A DNA stretch of 64,000 nucleotides from Episyrphus balteatus (GCF_945859705.1 NC_079137.1:82481150-82545149), one strand, 5' to 3'; counted from the stretch's first letter, positions 14,087 to 24,858 are shown. Made by a program: numbers and translations. The notes: generated by a model from the letters alone, not told the origin.

Positions 14087-14753
14087 GGGCCCTATTTTGT
14101 AAAACGAATATCGTTGAAATTACTTCGTTATCGTTGAAATGCGATTGTGTTCAACGAGAATCGTTAGAATTTTACGATACTCGTTAGTCCTTACGACTGT
14201 CATTTCCCTATCGTTTGACTTTCGTTCTCGTTTGTCTTGCTAAGAAAAAAAAAAATGCCAAACTTCGAAGCCAATTTTATTACCACTGATTGCAATGAAA
14301 TAACAAATATATAAACATACTAAAATATTAAAACGAAGAAGCAATTTTTGTATTATTATTAAAGCACCACAACACAACAAAAAGATAAAACAAACAATTG
14401 ATCTCAATCTTCATGGCCAATTGGCAATGGCAGAGATAAAGTTCTCCGAAAGATGGTTTTCTTCTTTAAACTTATAAAATAAATAGTCGAAATCACAAAT
14501 TATGTCATTAAGTTCAATTTTATTATGTTTTTGAGTAGAAAATACTATTAAAAAGCACAAGAAAAGTAAAAGAAAATTTTTTTCCCACTGAAGATTTTGT
14601 TTATCTACTTATTTTTTGACAGCTTTGGTACGGTAAGGTTGGTACGCTTGAAAAAAAAAACATTATCGTTGTACTAAATCGCTCTATGTCGTGACTATCG
14701 TTGTCGTGGGTATCGTTGTTTTGCCTTTCGTTTCGTAATTCAAAATAGGGCCC
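14087..14753. mobile_element. 667-bp MITE with GGGCCCTATTTTG ends (copy 1)
   Basis: Perfect 13-bp inverted ends GGGCCCTATTTTG (14087-14099; complement 14741-14753). Sub-terminal repeats of the type ATCGTT and ACGATA are arranged in inverted orientation. A second copy lies at 15419-16923 and shares the interior nearly base for base, which allows the insertion in copy 2 to be resolved exactly. Confidence 0.75.
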
Positions 14754-15418
14754 AGACATTTCAACTTTTGCCAATCCAACTTTTCTGACTGGATTCGAGT
14801 TCAGCACCCGAAAAACCTTCAGAAAAGTATTATTTTGGTTCTTGTGGCAAAAACCTTGTTGACTAGTGTAATTTATTACTCGGCGACTGTTCTTGATGTT
14901 TACCAAAATAGTAAGTATACCTTTCGAATTCGTTTTTCAGCATTGTTTTCAATCCAACTTAAGTCGAAAACAATCTCTCCTAAAATTTACAATCTTTGAA
15001 AGTCATGGTAAAAAAAACTACAAAAATAGGTACAAGTTAGTTGAGACTTTATTTACAAAATTTACAAGAACGATGCTCGCCGCTGACAGTCTTCGAATGT
15101 CATGGTAAAAAAAACTTTACAAAAATACAAGTTAGAAGTGCGCTCGTAGTTTATGGTGTTTAAAAGTTTATTCCTCATTTTTTATATTATTGTCCCAAAA
15201 TCCAGCAATATTTGTATTTGCTTAGCAAATAAGGTAATCGGGCCTAAAGCGAGGTACCCTTCGCGTCGGAACGAAAAAAATTTAGTGGAAAGCGAGTGGA
15301 AAATTTATTGGTCTTTTTTTTTGAAGCCCCAATACGTAAACAAAATTTGTTTTGGGACAAATTTTGCTTTTCAAGTTATCCTATAATAAAAAATCAATTT
15401 TTCGATGGATAACTTCAG

Positions 15419-16923
15419 GGGCCCAACTTTGTTAAACGAATATCGTTGAAATTTTGAAATGCGATTGTGTTCAACGAGAATCGTTAGAATTTTACGATAC
15501 TCGTTAGTCCTTACGACTGTCATTTCCCTATCGTTTGACTTTCATTCTCGTTTGTCTTGCTAAGAAAAAAAAAAAAAATGTCAAACTTCGAAGCCAATTT
15601 TATTACCACTGATTGCAATGAAATAACAAATATATAAACATACTAAAATATTAAAACGAAGAAGCAATTTTTGTATTATTATTAAAGCACCACAACACAA
15701 CAAAAAGATAAAACAAACAATTGATCTCAATCTTCATGGCCAATTGGCAATGGCAGAGATAAAGTTCTCCGAAAGATGGTTTTCTTCTTTAAACTCATAA
15801 AATAAATAGTCGAAATCACAAATTATGTCATTAAGTTCAATTTTATTCAGCCCTATCGGCAATACAATTTCCCTGGAAAAATTTCTCTATTCCGAAAAAT
15901 CGGTATCGGCAATACTTTTTGAATGGAAAAATTTCCTAGGAAAAAATTCCCACACAAAAATACTTATCGGGAATGAAGTTTCTCCCCCGAAGTATTTCTA
16001 TCATATTTTTTATGGGGAACAGATTTTTTGAAGCCAAAATGGACGTGTTTTTCTTTCAAAATATTCTGTTAAAAATATTAAATTATTTACTTCCTTAATC
16101 CAATAAAAAGCAAATGATATTGCAACTGGATAACGCAAAATAGTAGACAAAATTAAAACATAAGAAAACCTTAAAAAAAGCATGGAACTAAACGAGACCA
16201 TTCCGAGAGCATTAGTTTGCTGCTTTGGTCGAAGAAATGATCAAATTATGTGGAATGCCTCAATTTATTTCAGTTATTTGTTTATCATGTCAAAAAAAAA
16301 AAACAAAGCTTAAGAAACTTTATTGATTGATTCTTTAATTAAAATTACAAACACAAAACTAATTACATGTCCATCTGAAGAAACAAACAAAGTAATAAGT
16401 TGGGCAAAAAATCAACACACAAATCAACACCAAAGAAAAAAATTATATAAATATTGACTATTAAACATTTTAATTGTTTTTGTGCACTAAATACAATCAA
16501 ATTAGAGTTGTCAAAATTTTCGAAGACATGTGTTCGAAGGTTTTTTTGTTTTGTTAAGTTGGCTGTACTTCTTTCCCGAAAACGAAATTCCGATGGAGAT
16601 TGCCGATAAGGAGAAAAATTCCCGGGAGCGAAAACCTACTCCCGGGGAAATTTCTCACCTGAGATTGCCGATAGGGCTGATTATGTTTTTGAGTAGAAAA
16701 TACTATTAAAAAGCACAAGAAAAGTAAAAGAAAATTTTTTTACCACTGAAGATTTTGTTTACCTACTTATTTTTTGACAGCTTTGGTACGGTAAGGTTGG
16801 TACGCTTGAAAAAAAAAAAAACATGGATTCATTATCGTTGTACTAAATCGCTCTATGTCGTGACTATCGTTGTCGTGGGTATCGTTGTTTTGCCTTTCGT
16901 TTCGTAATTCAAAATAAGGCCCC
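15419..16923. mobile_element. second copy of the GGGCCC MITE, carrying an insertion
   Basis: Its flanking parts (15419-15847 and 16680-16923) align to copy 1 at 14087-14753, with slightly decayed ends (GGGCCCAACTTTG on the left; AAATAAGGCCCC on the right). The excess length is entirely due to an 832-bp insertion at 15848-16679. Confidence 0.75.
15848..16679. mobile_element. 832-bp inverted-repeat element with ATT target duplication
   Basis: Ends are the perfect inverted pair CAGCCCTATCGGCAAT. They are flanked by ATT on both sides (15845-15847, 16680-16682). Copy 1 of the host element preserves the empty site with a single ATT, which proves insertion and a 3-bp duplication. Sub-terminal blocks repeat TCGGCAATA and CCCGGGA-type motifs. 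No transposase. Confidence 0.85.
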
Positions 16924-16977
16924 AGACTTGTCTTGAAGGCTGAATTCATTAACGGATTAAAAATTTGCTCAAACATA

Positions 16978-17095
16978 TATTTCTGGTGCAAACGTGATTC
17001 ATTATAGGTAAGTTTTTATGCATGGAAAGAAAACACTACCTTACCTACAAAGAATCACGTTTGCACTAGAAATATTTTTGATGCAAAGCATCAAT
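16978..17095. repeat. imperfect inverted repeat
   Basis: A stretch around 16979-17012 (TTTCTGGTGCAAACGTGATTC then AGGTAAG) is mirrored at 17039-17090 (inverted complement with a few mismatches). The arms are 30-odd bp around a short loop. It may be an old MITE; no duplication was recognised. Confidence 0.45.
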
Positions 17096-17234
17096 TTGCT
17101 AAGGAATTTAGCCGAACTTCCCACTTTTATACCAATTTGACTGAACCAAATTATGTTCTTTTGAATTACATGAAAATAAACCCTAATTACTGTTTCAAAT
17201 ATTTCCTTTCTACTTTCTCACAAAGAAAAAAGCT

Positions 17235-17880
17235 GGGGTCGAATTACGGCACACGATTACGATCATACGTTAACGTTTTGACTATTTATGTCTCTATTTA
17301 ATTATTAGAAAACGATAGGGACACATAGCAACCATTCGTTAACGAACGTATGCCGTAATTGGGTTGGGGTCGAAATTCTGTATGTTGCAAAATTCTGTAT
17401 TCAAAATACTGTATGCCAAAATACTGTATGTCAAAATTCTGTATGTGCAAAATGCTGTAGGAACAAAATTCTGAAAGTCAAAATTCTGTATAGCAAAATT
17501 CTGGTTGGTCAAAATACTGTATTTCAAAATTCTGTACATCAAAATTCTGTAAATCAAAATTCTGTAAAAATGCTGTAAAAAAATATCGTTTTGATAATGT
17601 AAAAAAGTGCGCGCGCACTTTTTTACATTATCAAAACGATATTTTTTTACAGCATTTTTACAGAATTTTGATATACAGTATTTTGCCGTACAGAATTTTA
17701 CAAAACAGAATTTTGCATGTCAGTATTTTGTTGATACAGTATTTTGACGTACAGAATTTTGTATTTACAGTATAATGACGTACAGAATTATGGTATTACA
17801 GTATTTTGACCCCACAGAATTTTGTCGTACAGAATTTTGACAAGCAGAATTATGACCCGCTCCCGCCGTAATTCGACCCC
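17235..17880. mobile_element. foldback element built of ~16-bp modules around a perfect palindrome
   Basis: Outer ends are the inverted pair GGGGTCGAATTACGGC (17235-17250; complement at 17865-17880). From about 17371 to 17553 runs an irregular array of CAAAATTCTGTAT-like units. The same units occur in inverted complement form (ACAGAATTTTG) from 17672 to about 17850, meeting at the perfect palindrome 17554-17671. The left flank contains its own GCCGTAATT inverted pair (17242-17360), so two related elements may be nested. Confidence 0.7.
17554..17671. repeat. perfect 118-bp palindrome, no spacer
   Basis: Each arm is 59 bp. Every base of 17554-17612 was checked against the complement of 17613-17671 with no mismatch and no loop. 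The centre is GTGCGCGCGCAC (17607-17618). Such an arm length can extrude as a cruciform. Confidence 0.95.
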
Positions 17881-18588
17881 TGGAGTTTATATTAAATCGT
17901 TATGTAGCTTTTGTTATCATGAAGGTTTTCATAAACAACGACAATATAATTTTTGAAGCCATTTTATTATTTGATCAGTTAGACATTTTCTCAATCATCT
18001 TCAGTTTAAACTTAAAAAGTCACTATGGTGTATGCGTAACTTTTTTTCTGTTGAAAAATCAAATTTCAAATACATACTAACATATCAATGATTTTTTTTT
18101 TTCGAGATTAGTAGATAACACCAATTATTCAAACAGTAGCCTGTTCCCTTTTGCCTCTATCGTTTTTCATTCCTTTGGATTTGCAATACCGTTTCTTGCC
18201 GTATTTTTGTTTTGACCGGCGAAAGACATGAAATAAAAGCTAAACTTCTCTGATAAATAATTCCGAGGAAAATTTTCTAACATAATCCCCAATGTGTGTT
18301 TTGAAATCCACACATTACTACAGTTCCATGGGTAATTGGATTGTTTTTAAATTTAAAAAAATAATCATAATATTTCAGTAAATTTGTTTTTATTTATTTT
18401 ATTTTTTTTTTTAATTATAAAAAATGCATTTCTTTGGTTTTATAATAAATAATTCATATCTTCATCTCGATGAAATTGGTCTTTCTTCAGTATTTGACGT
18501 TAGACATTTTCGGACAACTGGAAATAGAAAAAAAAAAATTATTTTAAAATCTTCTTCTAGTGGAAATTCAAGATAATTGTAAAATAAT

Positions 18589-18678
18589 TATATCAGCAGT
18601 TTAATTTAGCGTTGGTTAAGAACAAGTTCTCTTCATGGCTTGTCAAAGCGAGCTGGGTAATGTGTGTCATCATTAAAA
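18589..18678 (-). ncRNA. C/D box snoRNA, U29-like, copy 1
   Basis: Minus strand: C box at 18667-18673 (ATGATGA), antisense element ACCCAGCTC before a TTGA D' box, ATGAAGA as C', and CTGA D box at 18593-18596. ACCCAGCTC complements the conserved 28S segment GAGCUGGGU. By the N+5 rule it would methylate the A of GUGAGC, the site served by U29 in vertebrates and snR71 in yeast. Confidence 0.88.
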
Positions 18679-19030
18679 ATAATAAAACTGCAAAGAGCAA
18701 ATCCTCAACGTCAATCCGCTAAATTCATACAAACAATGAAGTGAAGTTCATAGCTTTAGTTAATTTTATTAACTCAAAAGAACATAGCAAATGCTTTAAC
18801 TTTAAATAAAATTGTACTAGTGAACCTAGCAGATTTAACCGGGACGAAATACTTCTGCAGTTTAAAAAAAATAAATCAAATATAAAAACATTACTTACAT
18901 CAATTTAAACTCAATTTTAAGTGCAACTACTTCAAGAGAGACCTAGCCTGTAAAACAAAACAAAAAATCCATTAGACTTTATGTACGTTAAACATTTTTG
19001 TTTAATAATTAAGACTAGATTTTGTTTTGT

Positions 19031-19121
19031 TAAATCAGCATTTTTATTTTGCGTTGGTTATAGAACAAGTTCTCTTCATGGCTTGTCAAAGCGAGCTGGG
19101 TAATGTGTGTCATCATTTTAA
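19031..19121 (-). ncRNA. C/D box snoRNA, U29-like, copy 2
   Basis: Same boxes and guide as copy 1 (D at 19035-19038, C at 19110-19116), in the intron between exons 18899-18947 and 19322-19376. The segment between D and C' has a small difference (TTATAGAAC) relative to the other copies. Confidence 0.88.
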
Positions 19122-19456
19122 CAAAACAAAAATCCGCCTAGGCAAAACACCTCTGTTTGATAGTTTATATTTTTGAGAACCAAGGGCATGTTTTTTTTAC
19201 TAATTTATATTCTAATTTTTAATTAATTTCACTATAATGAGATTTTAAATTTTGGTTCATTGGAAATACAAACTTACAAACAAAAATCCTTTTAAAAACT
19301 AAGCATTACTGATTTACTTACGTTGATAACAGCGCCAGTGAAGTGCAAAAGAGAGCTAATCAAGTTTCCCATTTTTCTGTAATTTAAGAAAAAAAAAAAA
19401 ACAATAAGATTTTTTTGTTTACTAAAAAGAATTTTAAAGCAATAAAATTTTATTTT

Positions 19457-19547
19457 TCTATCAGCAGTTATATTTTGCGTTGGTTTAAGAACAAGTTATC
19501 TTCATGGCTTATCAAAGCGAGCTGGGTAATGTGTGTCATCATTTAAA
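19457..19547 (-). ncRNA. C/D box snoRNA, U29-like, copy 3
   Basis: D at 19461-19464 and C at 19536-19542, with the ACCCAGCTC guide preserved. Lies in the intron 19377-19767. A chance frame on the other strand (19504-19713) overlaps it and is not a gene. Confidence 0.88.
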
Positions 19548-19914
19548 GAAAAATAAAATAGACGAAAATTTCATTCATTCTTTTTTCGAAATCCATCGTA
19601 ATCGTTTCGAGCCTTCAACAAAATCCAAAGAAACTTTTCACTCCCATGACTTTTATGGTATTTTTTTTCTTTTAGGTTTTTACCAAAATTATGATTACAA
19701 AGGAATTTCGTGAAAAGAACGCGATTTTCTTATATTTGAAAAAAAAACATACAAAAATACTACTTACATCAATTTCAAGTCATTTCCTTCACTTATGTAA
19801 GTCGAACAGTTTCCAAAGAATGAGCCATCAACCTGGAAATCAAATGAAAATCCAACATTAGACTTTATTGTTCATAGACATAATTTTTTAAATAAAAGAA
19901 TTGGTTTTTATTTT

Positions 19915-20005
19915 TTAATCAGCAGTTTAATTTTGCGTTGGTTAAAGAACAAGTTCTCTTCATGGCTTATCAAAGCGAGCTGGGTAATGTGTGTCATCAT
20001 TTAAA
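19915..20005 (-). ncRNA. C/D box snoRNA, U29-like, copy 4
   Basis: D at 19919-19922, C at 19994-20000, guide unchanged. Lies in the intron 19833-20448. Confidence 0.88.
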
Positions 20006-20594
20006 AAATAATCGCAGAGCAGAGTTTTTATGTCCGCTTGATCCCGAATTCTATCGTAAACCTTGATAATCTCGAATAAAATCTAAGAGAAACTTTTCAC
20101 TCTTCACAGGTTTTTCACAAAGTTCACTCTTTGACAAATTTTATTAATATTTTTGCAAATAAAATTGACCAGTTTTCAAGTTATTATTTCTTTATAAATA
20201 ATAATAACACAGGTGATTTTAGTTTACAAATTAATGAATTTAATTTGCAAAACGGTGAATTTAATTTTTAAAAGCATTAATTCACTTTGTAAAAGGATGG
20301 ACTTATTATAAAACGAAACTGTAGCTTTTTCGAAAATACTACCAAAATATTAATTACAATAGAATATCGTACAAAAGGATGCGATTTCAAACTTCTTGGA
20401 GTTTAAGAAAAAAGTACAGTAGAAAATTTAATATTACAATATACTTACACTAATTTGAATTTCGTCACTTCTATTTAAGTCGAACCGTGTTTCCCGAGAA
20501 AAAGACATTGCCCTGGAAAAAAACAGAAATCTTGCATTAGATTTGATTGGTTAATACATAGATTGGATTTTAATTAAAAGAATTGTTTTTATTT

Positions 20595-20685
20595 TTAATC
20601 AGCAGTTTATTTTTGCGTTGTTTTAGAACAAGTTCTCTTCATGGCTTGGTCAAAGCGAGCTGGGTAATGTGTGTCATCATTTAAA
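20595..20685 (-). ncRNA. C/D box snoRNA, U29-like, copy 5
   Basis: D at 20599-20602, C at 20674-20680. The D' region has one extra base (GACCAAGCC instead of GACAAGCC), while the guide next to D' is intact. Lies in the intron 20513-20950. Confidence 0.86.
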
Positions 20686-21087
20686 TAAAAACAAAACAGA
20701 CAGAGCAGAATTCTATTCTTCCTTTTTCTAGAATTCCATTGTAATAGTTGCTTGTTGTTGAGTCCCAACAAAAAAAATTTGAGCAAACTTTTTCACTCGG
20801 AAGGCTTTTATGTTTTTTATAAGAGAATTCTACCAAAATTTTGATTACAATGGAATTTCGTGAAAAGGATTGAATTCATGAACTTTTGAAACTTTTTGTA
20901 GTTTTGAAAAACAAAAAATTTAAATTAATTAGTTCAAAAAATCAACTTACATCAATTTCAATTAGTTCCTTCCAGTCGAACCGTTTTCATAGAATAGACA
21001 TCGCTCTGGAAACAAATACAAAATTTTGCATTAGATTTTATGGGTTACAGATAGAATTTTTTTTAATGAGAAGAATTGTTTTTTTTT

Positions 21088-21178
21088 TTTATCAGCAGTT
21101 TAATTTTGCGTTGGTTTAAGAACAAGTTCTCTTCATGGCTTGTCAAAGCGAGCTGGGTAATGTGTGTCATCATTAAAA
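21088..21178 (-). ncRNA. C/D box snoRNA, U29-like, copy 6
   Basis: D at 21092-21095, C at 21167-21173, guide intact. Lies in the intron 21006-21463. Confidence 0.88.
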
Positions 21179-21600
21179 AAAAAAACTGCTACGCATCAAA
21201 ATTTATTTTATTTCTCTTGCGTAGTTTTGAAAAAAAAAATAATTTCTTTTTTTTTTCCATATTTTTAATTAAATTCGAAATTAGTTTAATAATTTAAAAA
21301 TCAAATTTATAATTTTAAGTTTAAGATAATTTACTATAAGAAAAAAAATACAAATGTCAGATTTTTGCATTTTTTAAATTTTACGAAATTAGTTTTGCAA
21401 TAAAACAATTTCTGAAATTAGTCAATAATATGGATGTGTTAATAAAATGAGATATAGACTTACCTTGATTCAAATTGATTTTCTTCTTTGGTTTGCTCTT
21501 TCCTCCATTTCTAACAGAATGTCTTTACTGAAAAGAAAATGAAAAGCATTAGCTTTTTTGTTATTTTTTTATTTTAATTAAAATTAAAAAACGTTAAATA

Positions 21601-21672
21601 ATTATCAGAATGGTCTTTGTTCATTTATTGATCAAATGATGGGGAATCCGAAACAAAAAATCATCATAATGA
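21601..21672 (-). ncRNA. C/D box snoRNA, second family, copy 1 (28S GGGGAAUCCG guide)
   Basis: Minus strand: C box ATGATGA at 21661-21667 and D box CTGA at 21605-21608. The internal element CGGATTCCCC complements the conserved 28S segment GGGGAAUCCG. A TTGA about five bases further on could be D', so the exact modified base is not certain. The human or yeast counterpart was not identified. Confidence 0.83.
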
Positions 21673-21890
21673 AATTTTTTGGTTTAGAAAAGAAATACAA
21701 AAACTTGAAACCTACCATTTGCATCAAGGCAACACGTGCGGCAAATTCATTAAGCATTATTGAGTTCCTTGATGTGTTTCCTCCGTTATTAGAATACGTT
21801 AACTGAAAAGAAATGAAAATGGATTAACTTATTGATATTTTTGTTTTTGCGTTTACTAAAATAAAAGAACATTTTATTAAAATGTTGTAA

Positions 21891-21961
21891 AATATCAGAA
21901 TGGTCTTTGTTCATTTATTGATCAAATGATGGGGAATCCGAAAGGAAAATCATCATATTTT
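21891..21961 (-). ncRNA. C/D box snoRNA, second family, copy 2
   Basis: D at 21895-21898, C at 21950-21956. The core from D to the CGGATTCCCC guide is identical to copy 1; only the stretch next to C differs. Lies in the intron 21803-21999. Confidence 0.83.
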
Positions 21962-22161
21962 ATTGGTTTAGAAAAGAAATACATTAAATTGAAACCTACC
22001 ATTTGCATCAAGGATATGTCCGGCAAATTTCAGTTAGCATATTGGGTTCCTGATGTGTTTCTTCCGTAATTGGAATTGTTAACTGAAAAGAAATGAAAAT
22101 GGATTAAGATATTGATATTTTCGTGTTTACTAAAAAAATACTATATTTTAACTTGTTGTTA

Positions 22162-22231
22162 AAAATCAGTGTGGATATATGTCATTTATCGATCAAATGA
22201 TGGGGAATCCGAAATATTCTCATCACAATAA
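22162..22231 (-). ncRNA. C/D box snoRNA, second family, copy 3
   Basis: D at 22166-22169; C box GTGATGA at 22220-22226, still a valid RUGAUGA. The CGGATTCCCC guide is kept, while the D-proximal half has diverged (ATATATCCACA replaces AACAAAGACCA). This suggests the D' guide is the selected one. Confidence 0.8.
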
Positions 22232-22530
22232 AATCAAGAGTTTAAAACATAAAAACACATTTTTAACTTACCATTTAAATTGTCTAGGAAATTCCGGGAA
22301 AATTTGTTTTCGTAAAGTCCAACAACATTACAAGCTGCCATTTTGATTTCGATTTTTCCTGCAATTAAAAGAAAATTTATAATTAAAATTAAGTCTTTAT
22401 TACAATTGCATATTCATTTATCTTAGACTATTTCGACTATGGATGTTTTTTTTTCAATCTGTGATGAAAATTGAACAAAAATTATTTAAAAGAAGCCTAG
22501 TTTTATACGTCGATAGGTTATTGGAAAAAA

Positions 22531-22684
22531 GATTGTACCATGACTGCGTGTTACAACGAACGAAGAGTATTTAACTAATTCGTATAACATAGCGTGGGTC
22601 TAGGCATTATTTAATCTCACAGCGTTTAAAATAGAACTGACCAAAAGAGGGTTTAAATTTTGACAGTTTGTTACCGACTGTGTT
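22531..22684 (-). ncRNA. H/ACA box snoRNA, copy 1
   Basis: Minus strand: a 5' hairpin closed by CACAG/CTGTG and AACTG/CAGTT, then the hinge AGATTA (22612-22617, fits ANANNA). The 3' hairpin has a GTTA…CGAA upper stem and TGCC/GGTA lower stem, followed by ACA (22534-22536) three bases before the end. Length is about 150 nt, normal for the class. The pseudouridylation target was not determined. Confidence 0.78.
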
Positions 22685-22859
22685 TTAAAAGAAACTTTCT
22701 GAGCGAAATAAATTTAGCATAATGGATCGTATGCAATAAAAATGAGCTTAAGCTCTTATCTCACTTTTCAGTACATTTTCTTGAGATCTATATCATTTTC
22801 TTGTTTAAAAAATGTCAATAAATTATGGATGTTAAAAAAATTTCAATAAATTATGAATA

Positions 22860-23008
22860 ATATGTACCGTGACTGCGTGTTATATCGAACGAAGAGAACT
22901 AATTCGTATAACATAGCGTGGGTCTAGGCTTTATATGATCTCACAGCGTTTAAAATAGAACTGATCAAATCAAAGTTTAAATTTTGCCAGTTTAGTTACC
23001 TACTGTGA
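22860..23008 (-). ncRNA. H/ACA box snoRNA, copy 2
   Basis: Same architecture as copy 1: hinge AGATCA at 22936-22941, ACA at 22863-22865 followed by TAT, and both hairpins preserved, some by changes on both sides. It shares the intron 22359-23296 with copy 1, an exception to one snoRNA per intron unless an exon was missed near 22.7-22.86 kb. Confidence 0.76.
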
Positions 23009-23420
23009 TTCTAAGCTTAAAACAAAAATATGTACCTATTGATATTGCAAAAATTAGATAAATTTGATGTTTTATACAAAGATCTTAGATGTTTGCACGT
23101 CAATAATTGCCAGATTTATGAATTTGAAAATTAAATTGTGTAAAGTTATTATTTTCGGCAGTAATTAATTTTGTCTTGTATTGTGGAAATTTGGGCAAGT
23201 TCATTCTTCTGGCATAAGCAAGACGACATATAATTTAAATATTAAACGAAAAAACCCTGAATCGAACTAGAAAATTAAATTGATTTAGATGCTTACCTTG
23301 AAATAAAAAATATCTTCATCCGCTTATGATCAAGGAATCAGAAGGCTAAAAATAGAAAAGAGAAATTTTGTTAGGTATTTTGTAAAAATAAAACCTTATA
23401 GTAAAATAATAAAAAAAAAA

Positions 23421-23495
23421 AAACTCAGCTTTACTATCTAACATTCGTAATCAACATTATTTAGTTCTGTTATACCGAAAATTGACATCATTGAA
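23421..23495 (-). ncRNA. candidate C/D box snoRNA
   Basis: Minus strand ATGATGT (23485-23491) as C box and CTGA (23425-23428) as D box, 56 nt apart, inside intron 23346-23720. The spacing fits and every other intron of this gene carries a snoRNA, but the guide has no target I recognise. Confidence 0.5.
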
Positions 23496-23848
23496 ACTAA
23501 ATATACATATTTAATATTTTTAAATTGCTTTGATTTTATCTTAAAATAATTCATTTTGTAAAAAAAAAAACATCATTATTTATTTAAGTTTATTCTGTTT
23601 GGTAAAAAAGAAAAATATTAATATTTTTTTTAAGCTGTTGTTTATGTTTGCAATTTAAAAATATTTTTTTTTTAAATTATTTTTTGTATTTTAACAAAAT
23701 AATAATTTTTTTTTAATTACCTTTAATTCCCATCGGCCAACCTTTTATACAAAATTTTAGATCATCGAAAACTAAAAGCAAAAATAACAAGAAAAAAAAC
23801 TATTAGTGACAAGGTCTAAAAAAAATTTACGAAACTTGTTAATCATTA

Positions 23849-23917
23849 TGATCAGAGATTTTTTAACAGCACGCACCATCAGAAGTAGCAAATAAATCAA
23901 TATAAACATCATGATAA
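23849..23917 (-). ncRNA. C/D box snoRNA, U76-like, copy 1
   Basis: C box ATGATGT at 23906-23912. The guide TTATTTGCTACT sits directly before a CTGA-type D' box, with TGATGG as C' and CTGA D box at 23852-23855. The guide complements the conserved 28S segment AGUAGCAAAUA, the target of human U76, whose guide has the same core. Confidence 0.82.
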
Positions 23918-24235
23918 ATATATATCTATTGTGAATTCCACGTGAAAAAGATTGCAATCGAAACAAAGTGCCCTTCCCTTTTAGTCTATTTTAAATTATA
24001 AACTATTTTTTACTTTAATAATTTGGGCCACAAAATTATTTCGGGGAAGTTTTTTTTTCACGTGAACTTCACGATATAATCGAATAATTATAAAATAAAT
24101 AAAAAATAGTTTTTCTTACCTTTGAATAATTTAATTGTCTATGATAAGCTCATTCTCAAAGAATCTGTAAGAAAATAAAACAAATTGATTAGACAATGTA
24201 AACTATTTTGAAAATCAAGTATAAAGAAAACTAAG

Positions 24236-24314
24236 AGCTTCAGAAATAGAATTTTAACATCACAACCTCTCAGAGTAGCAAATAATCTTTAAAAACGTTT
24301 TTTCATCATAACAA
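24236..24314 (-). ncRNA. C/D box snoRNA, U76-like, copy 2
   Basis: C box ATGATGA at 24303-24309, guide ending TTTGCTACT before a CTGA D' box, C' GTGATGT, D at 24240-24243. Lies in intron 24165-24656. Confidence 0.86.
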
Positions 24315-24779
24315 ATTAGTTGTCTGTTCAATTTAAGGGCATTTGAAAAAAATATTCTTAAAACTTGTATAACAGGTCTAATATTCCAAATGAACTCAAT
24401 TAAAAACAAATCAATTATAAGTAGACTTTCGGTCAAACTAAAATTAAATTAATACTGTAATCAGTTCTATTGTGAGTTTCACTTGAACAAAATTCACCCG
24501 GAAAATTGCATTCGAAGCTACATATTTTTATTTATTTAAGTTTTAAAGTTATTTGCTGGTAATGAGGCCAGCTCACTCATTAAAAAAAATATTATGTTGA
24601 AACTCACGATTGGGCTGATTATATTAAGGCACAAAATAAAAGAAAGTATTGCTTACCTTGGAATAAATAGTTTTTTTCTTCTTGTTAACATCATTTTGAA
24701 GAAATCTGTAAAAAAAAAATAAAATAAACTATTTAGATATTTAATTCCCTTTTTAAAAACATGTGTGAAGAAAAACAAA

Positions 24780-24858
24780 AGCCTCAGAAACTGCGTTTTA
24801 ACATCACAAGCTCTCAGAGTAGCAAATAATCGAAACGTCTCATTTCTCATCATAAAAA
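24780..24858 (-). ncRNA. C/D box snoRNA, U76-like, copy 3
   Basis: C box ATGATGA at 24847-24853, D at 24784-24787, with the same guide and internal C'/D' pair as copy 2. Lies in intron 24706-25140. Confidence 0.86.

Larger units (their letters stand above)
13335..14868. mobile_element. palindromic MITE (CACTGGTCAA ends), split by two later insertions
   Basis: The left half runs from CACTGGTCAA at 13335. A matching inverted right half ends at 14868 (TTGACTAGTG), with the shared GCCACAAGAACC sub-terminal motif. A mirrored pair around 13612-13660 and 13985-14030 (GAGATATCTTA-type) belongs to the same arms. The arms are interrupted by a complete second copy at 13693-13973 and by the GGGCCC element at 14087-14753. 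Confidence 0.55.

Noticed and set aside
17339..17557. Frame encoding a repetitive Ile/Leu/Tyr/Asn-rich peptide
   Set aside because: It is the translation of the CAAAATTCTGTAT module array of the foldback element, not a protein gene.
17554..17671. Perfect hairpin as a microRNA precursor
   Set aside because: The hairpin has no loop, is fully symmetrical and is embedded in an inverted-repeat element.
18589..22231. Regularly spaced near-identical 85-nt repeats, superficially like a CRISPR array
   Set aside because: Units carry C/D boxes, sit one per intron with consensus splice sites, and the spacing is 400-600 bp.
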